Positions 45,880 to 58,801 of a DNA stretch of 64,000 nucleotides are shown here, piece after piece (within the stretch, counting starts at the first letter, position 1; every line of letters starts with the position of its first letter). Position numbers and translations under genes: made by a program. The stretch comes from Actinernus sp. WN-2022 (lineage: Eukaryota > Cnidaria > Anthozoa > Actiniaria > Actinernidae). The stretch spans positions 1,798,001 to 1,862,000 of the forward strand of contig JAOWCC010000286.1 of the NCBI GenBank assembly GCA_030867875.1, written 5' to 3'. The notes beneath the pieces were generated by a model. That model was not told the origin of the DNA and ran no database searches. It saw only the letters and a program-made list of their open reading frames with translations.

Positions 45880-47700
45880 ACCCCGAATATTCCATAACAC
45901 CTACAAGTCAAGCATAGCTCTGGTTTTCCACCTTGCGTCTAGCACTGTGCTGCGTCTTGATACGTTTGTAGTTGCACTTTCTTCATTGCCCCTGCAATTA
46001 ACCCCTGCCCCAACTGAGCGCAAAGCCTCCTCGCACCTCACTTTTATAAGATATAACTTCTGCACTGGCCTCGTTAAATGCATGGGTCTGCCTCTGACAA
46101 TCACACACACTTTAGCTCCGCGAATCCCAGTATCTCTGCTTTTTACCAGGCTTTCTATTACTGCCATTCTCCACTCATTTCTCTTTTTATCTTCCTCGAA
46201 TATTGTGACTACATCACCTAGCTATATTGTCTCTTTATTCTGCCTTATTCTGTTCACACGATGAAACTCTCTTAGATTAGTTAGATACTCCTTTCGCCAC
46301 CTCTTCCAAAAATGTACTAGTCTGGCACTCGGGTACTTAAATTCCTCACTGCTATTATCCTAATTCCTCGCATCATCTGGTTCCACTATCTCGACTGGCA
46401 AACTGTTAATACGCCTACCGTGAATTAGGTATGATGGTGTTTGTACTTTTCATTATACTCGTAAGTTAACAGCCTACAGTTAATGGTTGCTTCTGCTAGC
46501 ACTGTGGCTAGCGACAGTCTATCATTGCCTAGCACCTTTCTCAGACACTGTTTTACATTGCCTACCATACGCTCGAAAAAGCTTCCCCACCACGCAGTTC
46601 TCTCCAAATTAAATTTCCATTCTATTCGCATATTAGCAAGATCACTCTTTACCTCAGGGTGGTTGAACAGTGCCTTTAGCACCTTCTCGGTCACCTGAAA
46701 TGTTTTTGCGTTGTCAGAAATCATTAGCGCTGGCATACCTCGTCTCGCAATGAACTTTCCGAGACATCTTCTAAACGTGTCTGCTGTCAAATCTCCTACA
46801 AGCTGTAAGTGTATTGCTCTGGTCACGCAACACGAAAACAATGCAATGGAAACTTTATCCATACCTGTGCCTGTCGCATTCTTCACAAACAAAAGTCCTG
46901 CAAAATCCACACCTGATCTTGAAAATGGTGGTACCTCTTTTACTCAGAATTCTGGTAAAGCGTCTGTTTCTGGTGCCGCAAATAACGCATTTACCTAGTA
47001 TCTTCCTCACTACTTGTCTGCCTTCAGGCACCCAATACTTTGCCCTTACCTCTGCAAGAGTTGATCATACTCCACTGTGTAGCTTACATGTAGGTACAGT
47101 GATTGGATTGAAGTCCGAATTTCCAAGTCTGCCTCCACATCTTCTAGCCCTAGCTGACTTACCAGTTCCTTTAAGTTTTTCTGCTCCTTCAACTCTCTCT
47201 GGGCCACTTTGATCCATTCGCATTCAGCTCTGTCAAGCTCGCATGCCTGTAACTCGTCTATTGATTTGTCATCCCTGCTAAGCTGTGCCTTAACGTTACC
47301 AGCAAAGCGCATGACCCACACAGTAACTCGTACTAATTTCTTGTAAGTCCCACATCTCTGAATATCTATCGCTTTGCTGAGAACTAACCTCGTTGTTTAC
47401 ATTCACTGCCAGGAGATTTGCCGTCGACTTTTTCTCTTCCGTTTGGCTTTCCAGTGTTAGGACAATGTTGTCTACAAGCGGCCACTCTTTCTCTGGCCTT
47501 GACAACCATTCTGGTCCTTGCCACCATAATTTGTTGTGGACTCATGAGCCGCGCAGTCCACACCACGGAAAACCAGAGGAAATTTGAAGTTTCGTTACAA
47601 AGCGTGACAAAGCATGACAGCTTTGAAAGAGCCAGCATTGTCAAAACTTCCTCGCATGAAAAAGTACATTACCTAAAAAGTACTCTCCAATGTAAATAGC
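45880..47700 (-). pseudogene. BEL/Pao integrase and C-terminal region
   Basis: Minus strand, in order: the RNaseH end LWWQGPEWLSRPEKEWP (near 47500), a linker with ELDRAECEWIKVAQRELKEQ, the integrase core with DFAGLLFVK, then ALFSCCVTRAIHLQLVGDL, MISDNAKTF and WWGSFFERMVGNVKQCLRKV carrying the Asp and Glu residues. It ends with a DUF5641-like part (SARLVHFWKRWRKEYLTNLR, IRGAKVCV). Several frame changes and a stop near 46360 disrupt it. It could be the 3' half of the element whose 5' half lies at 57.3-58.7 kb. Confidence 0.82.
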
Positions 47701-47705
47701 AGTAA

Positions 47706-47966
47706 ATAGAGCACATTTCAATTGAGTGTTTGCTTAGCTTTTCTCTTGGCTGTGAAAAATGTTTTGTAGTTGTCAGCCAATCAAGTTCTCAACTAAAACC
47801 AAACATTGCATTGGTCCGTCAGCAATCAGTCTTCGTTTTAGCAAGAGTTATCCACAATTGCGTTTACTTTTCCTCCTTTTTCATTGTGTTTTCACTTGCT
47901 CCTGTTATTGGCTCTGTAATTACTTTGGTTTTGGTCTTGCAACACTCAATTGAAAACTGCTCTATG
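47706..47966. mobile_element. MITE with TAGAGCA...TTTCAATTGAGTGTT ends
   Basis: The left end TAGAGCACATTTCAATTGAG and the right end, read inward, TAGAGCAGTTTTCAATTGAG are nearly identical. About 260 bp, with TA-type borders. I recognise this family as widely dispersed in stony-coral genomes, which supports the host assignment. Confidence 0.75.
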
Positions 47967-47977
47967 CTTGTAATCAT

Positions 47978-50900
47978 TCATGTGTCATTGCATAGGGACT
48001 TGCAGAGCACAATATGATCACTTAGAACAACTTTTCGTGTCCGCTTGTTGACTAGCTCTCCTGTTAGTTCATTTAAAATTCCTCTAAGCTGTGTCGTTGT
48101 CATTCTTTTTAGGCTGTCGTGTGTGTAATTAATCATGGTTTCATCTGGGAGGTGATTGTCGTCTGGGGGAAGATTTTCTGTGTCAGTGCAGTGTAACACA
48201 TTTTCAATGGCTGGATCTGCTAGTGCTTGATTTGATGATACTGGCAGTGAAATTCTGGGATAGTTTTTAACTACAATGTACAGCAGCTTTCCCTCCTTCC
48301 TCCCAATAGGAGGTTTTCTTTTTGTGTACTTTCTTTTTTCCCTTCTGTTTTCTTGCAGCACCTCTTGCCTTTTGTCAATAAGCATCAGTGACTTGCATGA
48401 CCTATGGAAAGCTTTTCGCATGTCATAATTTTTCTTTTCGATGCCTGAAAAATTGAACACACACAATTAATTAAATAAAAACAATTAATAATATAATTGT
48501 AATTTAATCTACAATTTTATGTATACCATATATATTTTTAATATACAAAATGTTGTGTTGCATGTACATGTATCTTGTCCTGTAAATATCTTGAGAGTAC
48601 CAAATGTCTTCATAATGTGTGGCAGGTGATATATTAATATGTGTATGTATGGTGTTATGGGATTGGTCCAATTGTACCCTTCGCCTTTCATATCCAGTAG
48701 TTGTTGGGCCCATTGTTGTGCCTAGGTATTCAAAGATAGATTGGAAAATAAATTCTACATAATATATAATTAATATTATCATATTTATGTAACTGAAACG
48801 GTGCTTTAATCCCTTTGCTACTATGCATGAGTTTTGCAAACATTACATTGATCAAGTTCTTCATTATACAAAACAGCAAACAACAGTACTTATACAGTGA
48901 TCCCTTCAATGATATTAGAAAGTTCTAGCTAGTATAAGTGCTTATGCTAACCATACCTGATTGTGAAAACCCTCAATGTCTGTGGTCTTTGGTGAAAGGT
49001 CTGTAATGACATCATAAATCGCACCAAATTCCTGGAAATAAAAGATATGGTGGTTCCAGAAAAAAATAGAGTATAAGTTATATGCTCCACTCATCCTTTT
49101 CTACCCTTTACCCATCACAATTTCTAGTCCCCTTCTGTATTGGGGGGGGGGGGGGGGGGGGGGGGTCTGCAGTGATGAACCATTGTTTATAGCAATATAT
49201 ATACATGTACATTAGATTTGAATGGAAATTTAGAGCTTGAGCATTGACTTAACATTCAAGGCTGCCACATAATATGCATATTAATCTATTCAAGCCTAAA
49301 ATACCTAATTTTAATAACCTTCCATAGTTTTGCAACTTCCTTTATTCGCAATGGAGAGACACACTTTTGGAACTTAGATGGCAGGTTACAAATATTTTTT
49401 TCTTGTCTCCACCCATCAGGGAAGTCCATTCTAACTTGTTGTCCTTGTTTTTCCAAACCTGGAATCCAACCCCACAAGAATGTATGGAAGAGATCACATC
49501 ATTGAGTTGCTGGTTCCTTTGCTGTTTTGGAACACCAAAATTGTCTTCCTGTATAATATATTGTATATTAACAATATTAAACACATTGATACTGCATGTA
49601 CTTGACACAATGAAGAGGTATGTACATGGCAGCTTACAACTAATCATGTACCTGCCCATGGGCAAAATCCACTGAACCGTATTTCCTTGATTAAGTGCCT
49701 CCCCTCTATAAAGCACCCCCATCGATTAAGCATCCCCTTGGACACAAAATTTGAAATACATGTAAGTGCAGGGGGGTACTTAATCAAAGAAATGTTGTAA
49801 TTACTTTTTATATATGTGTACCTCATCCCAGTCAACTGCATCATAGATCAGTGCATGGTTCAGTCTATTTGTAACTCTGAGCATTAAATGGAGCTCATCT
49901 ACAATACAGTGATCCAGAGGGACGTCAAACAGTGGGCATCCTGGGTCTTTGTGCCAGTTCTCATTCAGTTTTCTCTTCAAATGTTCTGAACAGAAATAGT
50001 CCTTGGGTTTAGTCACATCTTGTCTGTTGAATGATATAAAACAAATTAGATATCCCCCAAAATAGACAACTTAATGCCTCCCTGAAAAATAATAATGTTC
50101 TGTTAATATCATAAATATAAGTAACAAAATTGCTACTACAATATGTGTACCTTTCATCCTTGTGAACTTTGCAATAAATACAAGCATGTAATGAAGTGGC
50201 CTGTTTCATTCCAAGGCACAGCAAGAGAAACTAGAACACAAATAACAGTATATATTGAGTTGGTCTGTGCAACAATTGGCATCAAGTGATTTAATCAAAT
50301 TCTAAATTCTGATTTAATTTGTTAGGCTAGTAAATTAATGTGAATTGATAAGTTGATTAAAAACACTTCAATGCATTTGTTACAGCTACAATGCAATACC
50401 CACAGTATAAATATGCTTCCACTGTACTAATATTTGTAATTAGAAATGCATTTGTAATGCACTTGTAATGCACTTATATACCCCCATAAGTTGCATTAAA
50501 TATATTTTGTTGTGGTACTTTACCTTGTAGTCACCCCCAAGGAAGAGTTCAAGCTTTAATTTGTGGCCATTGACATCAACATATCCCTGTTGTTGAAGGT
50601 CATTTACATCTTTGATGACATTGCTGAGTGAAGTCTTGAGATTTTCATACTTCTCTGTAGTCTACACTATGGCAATGGTCTGATTCCCTGTGCAAAAGAT
50701 ACTATCAATATGTTACATATTATTCAACCATATATGTTACCCTTGGGAACCAGAAATGTTTATCTCTCTCTGTCTGTTCTTGAGTTTTCAAGGAAGGAGG
50801 AGTAATTGTAATTAAAACTCCATAATGTCTTTCATTTTTTTTTATAATTGCCATTCTTTGAAATTACATACATTGTACAATAAATAATTACCTGCACTAG

Positions 50901-53294
50901 ACATCATGCTGTTTCCTTGACCAAGAATTGAAAAGGAGCACACAAGGATATTAGTCTTCCTTGATATGGAAGCACCATCTCCACTTATCTTTACCTTTTT
51001 GGATAGAAAGTGTTACAAGGTTATAACTTTATAATAATGTTATTGTATAATAATTTCAAACAATATCAATAAAACTACAGTCATGTCAAAATTATTTCTG
51101 TCTGAAGAAACAGTACAATCATGTATATGTTAATTATTATATATTAGAAATAATAAAGTCTAAAGCATTGTACCTTAAATTTTTCTTTCTCAGGATCTTG
51201 GATGTCATTTTTTTGAATCTGAAATTATAAAAAGGCAGGAAAAACCCATTGTACTTATGGCATAATTCTAAGGCAGATCTTTCATTATTTTTCAAAGTAG
51301 CAAAGCATATATAAATAATACTTAATATTGTTTTCTGCGTACTAAATGAAGACAGTCAGGCCAGCCTCTGCAGTCAGTAAATTAAAGCCATTGAAAGATC
51401 AGTCATGTGTAATCAGTACCCAGCTATGATGTACAGATCACATACTCTTCTGAATAGATAACTTGATTTTTTTTATACCATACATGTATAGAGAGAACAA
51501 TTATGTCAAAATTAGTAATATGTGGTGAACTGTTTTTCATATACTGTGTACACTTACATGGCCTATAAGTTGTTCACCCAACAATTGTTGAAAGCTCAAT
51601 TCAGCTCCTGGAAAACTGCCTGGAGTCTTACGAATATCCCACTTTGCATCGAGATGGCCTTGGCAACCCTCCACTATGTACGATCTTGTTATTTCTTCAT
51701 TTCCAGGGATCTGTGTTAACTCGTGGTAATCCTCAAAGGACACTCCAAATTTATTTAGAATACCTGTTAGTTGATTGACATTTTCTCTTTCATCTTCTGA
51801 AAGTTCAAGGTATTTGCCAATTCTGTAGCTCCTACCAGGTGACACATTTGTAGTATTGGAGTCGATGTCCTTGTTGTTGGGTGTCATTGGGGTTTCTGCA
51901 AAGGTTATTTAGGTAACAATAGGTGCTGATTAGTAAATATAATGTGTACTTTAATGCACTATTGGCCATCTTGTTGACCAACAGTGTTGACCAACTGTTG
52001 GCTGACCCTTGACCGACAGTTGACAGACATGTTGACACAGGCTCATGGTTGTATTAAAGAACACCATATATTAATTAATAACCATAGGGTTTAAAGGCTA
52101 CATGTGTGAACAATGGGTCTTTTGGCTTGAATTAAATTACCAGAAGTTATTTCCTCATTGCCACAGCTGCTTTCTGGGATTCCCTCTTTAGATGATGGTG
52201 AGTAATTTTTCGGTTGATAGATTAAACGAAAGGAAAATATAAGAATTATAATAATTATTAGTAATTATTATAATTATTAGAAATACCCAATTTATTTTTA
52301 TATTTGTCAAAAGAGCATTAAATGATAACAATGTTTTGAATAAATTTATAATATCTGGTAGCTGAACAGAGCTGACTACATGTATAATATAGATTTAAAC
52401 AAATGTGTATTGTTTATTACCAAGCCTGATTCTATGTTCTGTCCCAGAACATTCATCCTCCAGAGTCATACTTTTTGGAATAAGCCCAAATGTCTTCGCA
52501 AACCAAAGAACGGTACTTGCTTGATCTCTGGAATTTAAAAGGAAAATTATTGGAAAAAGCAGCGTAAAGCAGTAACACCCCCCCCCCCAATATATATATG
52601 TATGTGCACGCGTGTTTTTATGTGTATATATATGTATGTGTGTATGTATGTATGTATATATATAATTTGCCTGTATCTGTATTTACCTGATTGGCTTTAT
52701 TTTTCTACATTTTTGTCTGTATTCCACTTCTGTTATCTTCTTTCCTTTATTTGAAAGATCTTCAGTTCCTTTTCTCAACTTTGCCATTTCCTCCTTGCTT
52801 TCCAAACTTACTTTCAACAACTCATACACCTTTGCATTCTGTGCCACTAGCTTTTCGTTTGCCACCTTCAATTCTCTTTCGAACTTTTCAGCTTCTATTT
52901 TCATTTGAATGACTGCTTCTGGGTTGTGTTCCATTTCATTCTCCATAACCTTAAGTGTGTACCAGGTTGTGTTAATGGCTTTCTTTCTACTTTTAGTGTT
53001 GAGCCCTTTAACCTTTTCATAGAATTGGTACGTTCTGGTTCTTAAGCAGGCCCCAATGCGGCAGCTGGCTGATAAGGAAATACCATATCCTAGAGGTTTT
53101 AGGCTCTCGTTGAAGGCATTCAAATAAAGCGAAGGATCCCTTTTGAAGCTTCTCCATTGCCATAGGGCTTCTCCATTGTATTCTACAACATAATGGGTAC
53201 TGATTGCTTTTACAGACGAAGAGATGACGTTGATCTTTGCCGGATTTAATATTGCCCTGTCTGGAACACTTTCCTCGCCAATTTCTAAATCCAT
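47978..53294 (-). pseudogene. 13-exon transposase-like gene, degenerate
   Basis: Minus-strand exons with agreeing phases: 53294-52687, 52527-52421, about 52191-52140, 51895-51558, 51218-51174, 50994-50892, 50687-50524, 50230-50151, 50018-49823, 49548-49319, 49031-48957, 48721 to about 48574, and 48444-47978. Exon 1 starts at a Met and contains a coiled coil. Later landmarks are GVSFEDYHELTQ, VKISGDGASISRK (acidic), LELFLGGDYK, SLHACIYCKVHKDER, LDHCIVDELHLMLRV, TPYIHILIYHLPHIMKTFG and GIEKKNYDM. The spaced acidic residues suggest a DDE nuclease, but I cannot name the family; I know it only as recurrent in cnidarian repeats. Three lesions are visible: TAG in the seventh exon (about 50664), a frameshift in an A-run of the tenth (about 49400), and ATACAT in place of a GT donor after the twelfth. 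Confidence 0.8.
49141..49165. repeat. Run of 25 G
   Basis: A homopolymer of G lies inside an intron of the degenerate 13-exon gene. It could form G-quadruplex structure. The length may be imprecise because such runs are hard to sequence. Confidence 0.9.
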
Positions 53295-54326
53295 ATTGCT
53301 TCAATCGACCATTTTCTTTTTCTTTTGTGCTTATTTTGGTTATAATCATTTTATTTCCCGTTATTAATATTTTTTCTTAGGGCTTATTTAATTGGTGTTA
53401 ATTTTCGACATTTAGGACTTTTTCTGATTTACTGTAACTTTTGTGCCCGTGAGCAGTCAATTCGATAGGAGAGACTGGTAACTTAATGCTAATTAGAAAA
53501 ACTTCCGGATGTGACACCCAATTTTATGCGATGAGTTCTTCAGTTGTTGAGCTGATGGTCTCGAGTTATAGCTTGCAATGCTCTGTTCGTTGGAGTGACC
53601 AGAGATCGACATTATGTGGTGGGAAGGCACCTCAGCGTTGGACCAAATTGTGATGGCAGGTACTCTAACACAGTGATTTGTGTACATTTTCCTCATCATT
53701 TTCGCTAGTGTGTTGACTCCCAAAGGCTTGTTTTCATACCACACTGGGTCAGATTCCTTGACTTTTGGCGTGGGTTGCTGGAAAAAGGCTGGCTGCTTTG
53801 GGTTGATCTTCTGCACATACATGTACGTCTGTAGACACCAGTAGGAGTCACCATTCAGACCTGTCGAGCACAGCTGTATCTGCTTTTCTCAGATATTACT
53901 CCCTGGTGATTCTTGGTCTGGACATCATGGGCAATTTCAGCGTATTTCTGGTCGTCTGCGTCGGTCAGAAACCTGAAGCTATCCAGGCGAAGTTGCCTTT
54001 GACCTTCACAGCCACGCCCCGCACCAGAACAGTGTGACTATGAACCACACATGGCGAAGGAGACCTGCTGGTTCGCTACAGCTCAGGAAAGGGCTTGTTT
54101 TAGCTTCTCAATGTCCTCTGGTTCTATGACCGGCTTGATTTTCTTTTCCTTCTCTGCAGTTTAGCATTTCGTTGGACCGGGCAAACAATGGATTTTTGGT
54201 GATATTCACTTCCCGGTTGTTGGCGGCGAGATGCCTTTCTATCGCATTTCGGACACCGAGCAGGGACGATCTACCATATTCTTCTCCCTTCTTGGTCCTG
54301 GCCTCGGCATAAAACCTCGATATCGT

Positions 54327-56920
54327 AAATAATTTTATTGATCCCAATTCAATGTGGTCTGCTTGGAAAAACCTATTTTTCAAATGTGTCGACAAGCATG
54401 CCCCTTTACGATCAAAACTCGTACGTGCATCTAAATCACCCTGGGTTACTGATGAACTAAAAAAGCGAATGCACGAAAGAAATATTTTGAAGTTGAAGGC
54501 AATTCGTTCTAAATACAAAAGTGATTGGTTGAAATTTAAGGCATGTAGAAATTCTGTAAATAACTAAGTTAAATTAGCAAAGGAAAAGTATTGTAAGACT
54601 GCCCTTAAAGGGACTGTGTCACGGTAAGACTTTAAATTCGTTTTTCCGGGCCGGAAAGAGCTATTTCCACCGATTTTGATATGAACTAACGAACCACTCG
54701 GCCATGTGGGATGCTTAAAATGAAAGCAAATATGCAAAAATGACTAACAAACAGTGTATATAAACAGTCTCCAGGGAAATATTGAAAATACTTTAAATCA
54801 AGCATTGAGGGAGGGAAGTTTAACTGTTTGTATCCAATTAACAGCAACTAGACGAGTGATTACTCGATACATGCGCAGTACCATGACATAGCCCCTTTAA
54901 TGAAAGTGAAGGCAACTTGCGTAAGACCTGACGCGTTGTAAATGAATTAACCTCCAGAAAATCAAACAACTCTGCTATAAAAGAAATTAAGCATAATGGA
55001 ATTTCCATTTCCAATGCGCACGAGCTGTCAGATACCTTCAACAATAATTTCTCGAATATAGGGCCTCAACTCGCTAACAACGAAAATAGCCCATTGCACA
55101 TGGAATATCTTATCGGGACCAATAATAATAGATTCGAACTAAAATCAACAAACACCACCAAAGTATTTTCTTTATTATCGAAATTATGTAAATCAAAAGC
55201 AACAGGTCTCGACAAGATTTCTGCAAGGCTCCTACGCGAATGCGCAGACTTAATTGAAAACTCTTTCTGTTTGATTGTTAATCGATCCGTTGTTTCAGGC
55301 ATTTTTCCCGACGAGTGGAAATGCTTGAAAGTTATTCCGCTATTCAAACAGGGAGAACGCTCCGACTTGAACAATTATCGACCGATTTCTATTATCCCGA
55401 TAGTTACAAAAGTCTTCGAGAGAATCGTTTATGATAAGCTCTATGATTACTAAACTACTAATAATTTGATCACACGCTATCAGTCTGGATTTCGATCCCC
55501 GCATTCCGTCATCACGGCATTACTTGAAGCCACTGATGACTGGGCTTATAACATCGACCAAGGTAATGTTAATGCGTTGGTATTTCTAGATCTGAAAAAG
55601 GTGTTCGACACAATTGACCACTCTATTCTTCTATCTAAATTAAAAGAATACGGGTTAGAGGCGCCTCGTTGGAATGGTTTGAGTCATACTTAAAAAATCG
55701 TAATCAAAGATGCTTTGTAAACGGTTCTTTCACAGTCAATCGACTATTATGTGGCATTCCCCAGGGAACAATCCTTGGACCCCTCCTTTTCATTTTATAC
55801 ATAAATGACTTGCCTAACTGTCTCTCAAACTGTCAGCCTCGCATGTATGCTGACGACACGCATTTAACTTTTGCAAGTAACAATACTGATGACATTAATT
55901 GTGTTGTGATTGAAGACCTCGTCAAAATAAATGATTGGCTCATTGCAAACAAACTCACATTAAATAAATTTAAAACTGAATTCATGCTAATTGGATCGAG
56001 ACAAAAGTTAAGTACGTTTAATAGATCCCCATCTCTAGTCATTGATGATGCTCCTATAAAGCAAGTCACTTTTTCTAAATCTCTTGGAGTTACTATTGAT
56101 GAAAATCTATCTTGGAATGTACACATTGATAATATATCTAAGAAGATTGCTTCTGGTATCGGAGTGCTGAAACGTTGCAGACAATTTCATTTGTTTCCTC
56201 TGCAACGCTGCAGTTTATTTACAATGCCCTGGTTCAACCGTATTTTGATTACTGCAGTGTCGTCTGGGGTAACTGTAATATTACCTTGTCTAACAAACTA
56301 CAAAATCTGCAAAACCGAGCAGCTCGGATTTTAACTCACTCCAGCTATGATACCAATGCTGATCTTCTATTTGAACGACTCGACTGGAGAAAACTCACTC
56401 ACAGCGTCAATTCCAAAAGGCTATTATGGTTTATAAGTCTGTGAACGACCTTGCTCCTGATTACCTTAGTGCAAAATTTACTGATCGTAGTAGTGTTACG
56501 AACTGTTCCCTGAGAGACACCGAGGGCAAACTTGCCATTCCTCTACCCCGCACAAATTTCATGAAAAATAGTTTTAGCTACAGCAGAGCAGTACTCTGGA
56601 ATAGTCTACCAGTGGAGCTGCGGCAGGCAAGCACTCTTAGCAGTTTCCTATCTGGTTGCAGCAGCTTCTTCTCTTGAATGAAACCCTTCAGTTATAGATT
56701 GTAATTCACACGGCATTCATGTAAAGCAGGTAGTTTGTAGTTATATTAGATTAGTTCGTAGTTTTCATAATTTATCATATTTTATTGAGCGATTGTATTA
56801 TTATAATTATTTATTTTTAGTAATTTTATCCAACTGATGAACTCATGTATGTCTAAATATTATTATTTATATTATAATAACATATTCATTTTAAATAACT
56901 TATATTTACCCTCGATTGTG
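54327..56920 (+). mobile_element. CR1/L2-like LINE, 5'-truncated, inactive
   Basis: Plus-strand frames, in order: MWSAWKNLFFKCVDKHAPLR, the RT start SKATGLDKISARLLREC, IPLFKQGERSDLNNYRPIS, YQSGFRSPHSV, LVFLDLKKVFDTIDH (first catalytic Asp), GIPQGTILGPLLFILYIND, RMYADDTHLTF (YADD), LGVTIDENLSWNVHI and the C-terminal AVLWNSLPVELRQ. Defects: in-frame stops near 54565, 54929 and 55453, frame changes near 55680, 56170 and 56430, and an inserted MITE. CCTCGAT occurs at both outer borders and may be the target duplication in the Crypton gene. Confidence 0.88.
54609..54896. mobile_element. MITE with TTAA target duplication, inside the LINE
   Basis: TTAA flanks both sides (54605-54608 and 54897-54900). 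The ends read AGGGACTGTGTCACGGTA and, inward from the right, AGGGGCTATGTCATGGTA. Removing it restores an uninterrupted LINE frame across the site, so it arrived after the LINE. TTAA duplication points to piggyBac- or Kolobok-type mobilisation. Confidence 0.88.
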
Positions 56921-57299
56921 CTGACCATCCACTTCGTGTTTTTCTTTGTTTTTTTCGCGTCAGCGATGCTAATTATGCTCATGGGGTCCTCATCTGTTAT
57001 CATTGCAAAGCGAGGTTTTTCAGCATCCTTTGCTTTCTTGTTGTTGTCGACTCGGCTTTCCTGTGTTTTTTTCTGCCGTCTCCGCGTGTGCAATCAATTC
57101 GTTGTCCGTTATGTCTGTCCACCCAGGTAAAAAGCTGTCGAAATCTATACAGAGTTCAAAATTTGGTAAAATCTCAAAAGTATCCATGTTTAAAAAACGA
57201 CATTGCGTGACATGCTCGCATCAGAACCGTTGTCTGGACTCTCATTTACCACCGCACATCAACCAATCAGATCGCGAGATTACCGGCAATTGTGGTAAA

Positions 57300-58690
57300 A
57301 TATGCCTTTTGCTAACTGATCCTTAATGATTGCGACGTATTCCTCTAATATTTCTGGTTCCTTTCTAAGGCGTCTTACCTGGCTCTTCATGCGTAACAGG
57401 CTGTTTTCGTAGTTACTAGATAATTTACCGTGGCCCATTTTCCAAGGCAATTGTACTGAGTAACGCTCTGCGTTAAATGTTATGTTGTCCGTGAATGCCT
57501 CATGTACCTCGTGTTCCTACCTTATTCCTAGACTATCTAGGGTCCATAACTTGGTCTCTAGCTTACTCTTCTCTGTCAGCGCACTCTGTGTTACAACATT
57601 GTTAACATTGATTAGATTAGCTCCTGCCTCTACGTTCTGCACATTCACCCCGCCTTCTACGTCCTTTACTTTGAGCAGTCCCGATAAAACCCAACCTAGC
57701 TATGTCTGAATGGCAACAGGCTCGTCTGTCTCCCCCGTTTGGTTTCCCTTTTCTGGAAATTCCAAAAGTAGTCCTATAAGCACATCTATATTCAGATTCT
57801 ATTGCGTCTTATTTACATCTGAAAACTATAGATCCCTTCAGGTGAGGGAAATCGTTGTTTACTACCTCAACGTGTACGTTATGCGGGTGATCTCCGGTAC
57901 CACATACGCCTCGAACAACAACGTTTTTCCGCCTTGTAGAGGACGTCAACCCGAATATTTGGTCTTCCCCCCAAATGTACTAAGGTTTAACCATTCTCGA
58001 CTAATTACCGGAATATTACCTTGTGTGGATTGAATGTTTTTGGTTTGGCACAGTTCTGGTACTATGGTCGGAGCTTTGTAAAACATCAAAACCCTCGTCA
58101 AACTGCTTTATAAGACGTTGAAATTCTGATTTTGGTGGTACATTTCCACTGCAATTTTTTTCTAGTTTTCTGATATCTGAGTTCACTGCCATCCAGTTAG
58201 GAATAGACTGATCCGGCACTGTTTTTCTTAGGTATTTCTGTGGGTTACTTACTGTTTATCAAATCCATCTGAACTTTCGATGCGAACGTGTTCTTAACTC
58301 CTTTGTACATGTACATTTTTTTCTTACATTTTAATTCATCTAGCATCTTATTTAATTTTGCAGTCATGGCTTTTAGCTGGTCCTTATTTTCTTTTACGTA
58401 TTTGCTTTCATGTCGTTACATATGGACGCCGACACACATTGTGGAAACATGCAATGCCACTTGTTATGGCCACTTACGTGGCAGTAAGTACATTTTGGAC
58501 CGGTATCTGTAGCACTTTGATAATTTAAGTACTCTAATTCCACGTTCTTTCTCCTTAAAATGAAATTATTGAAGTGTTATGTCTTGCTGTAATTTATCGA
58601 AGTACTTCTGAGTAGGTCTAACATACTGAACATTGTCAGGCTCATTATTCGTATCAGTCGTACCAGTCGAGCCAACCATGTTCTCGAGCA
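57300..58690 (-). pseudogene. BEL/Pao-like 5' half: zinc knuckle, protease region, RT start
   Basis: Minus strand: an ATG near 58678 (MVGSTGTTDTNNEPDNVQYV), a Cys-His block CTYCHVSGHNKWHC near 58500, a segment with IPNWMAVNSDIRKLEKN, a VLFEAYVVPEITRI-like protease part, the pol motif LGWVLSGLLKVKD, and NITFNAERYSVQLPWKMGHG through EILEEYVAIIKDQL, which directly precedes the RT core. Many stops. Homology ends near 57300, where the Crypton begins. Confidence 0.7.
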
Positions 58691-58801
58691 GAACAAATTT
58701 ATTTCCTGTTTATAATGAACTTTGAAGAATTAACTTATTTTCATCGCAGTTATCCTTAATATGCTATTATAAATATTTTAAACGAGAAACATAGCGTAAA
58801 T

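Larger units (their letters stand above)
53493..57190 (-). pseudogene. Crypton-like tyrosine recombinase, split by a LINE
   Basis: The N-terminal part (57190 to about 56895) reads MDTFEILPNFELCIDFDSFL, and after a frame change FAMITDEDPMS and KNTKWMVSTIE. The C-terminal part resumes below 54326 with RFYAEARTKKGEEYGRSSLL and AIERHLAANNREVNITKNPL, then DSFRFLTDADDQKYAEIAH, and from 53822 KINPKQPAFFQ, LGVNTLAKMMRKM and MSISGHSNEQSIASYNSRPS. This matches the DUF3504 / ZMYM-QRICH1 type of tyrosine-recombinase-derived protein made by Cryptons. HIMSISGHSNEQSIASY holds the His and final Tyr of the recombinase motif. Frameshifts and the insertion make it inactive. Confidence 0.78.
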
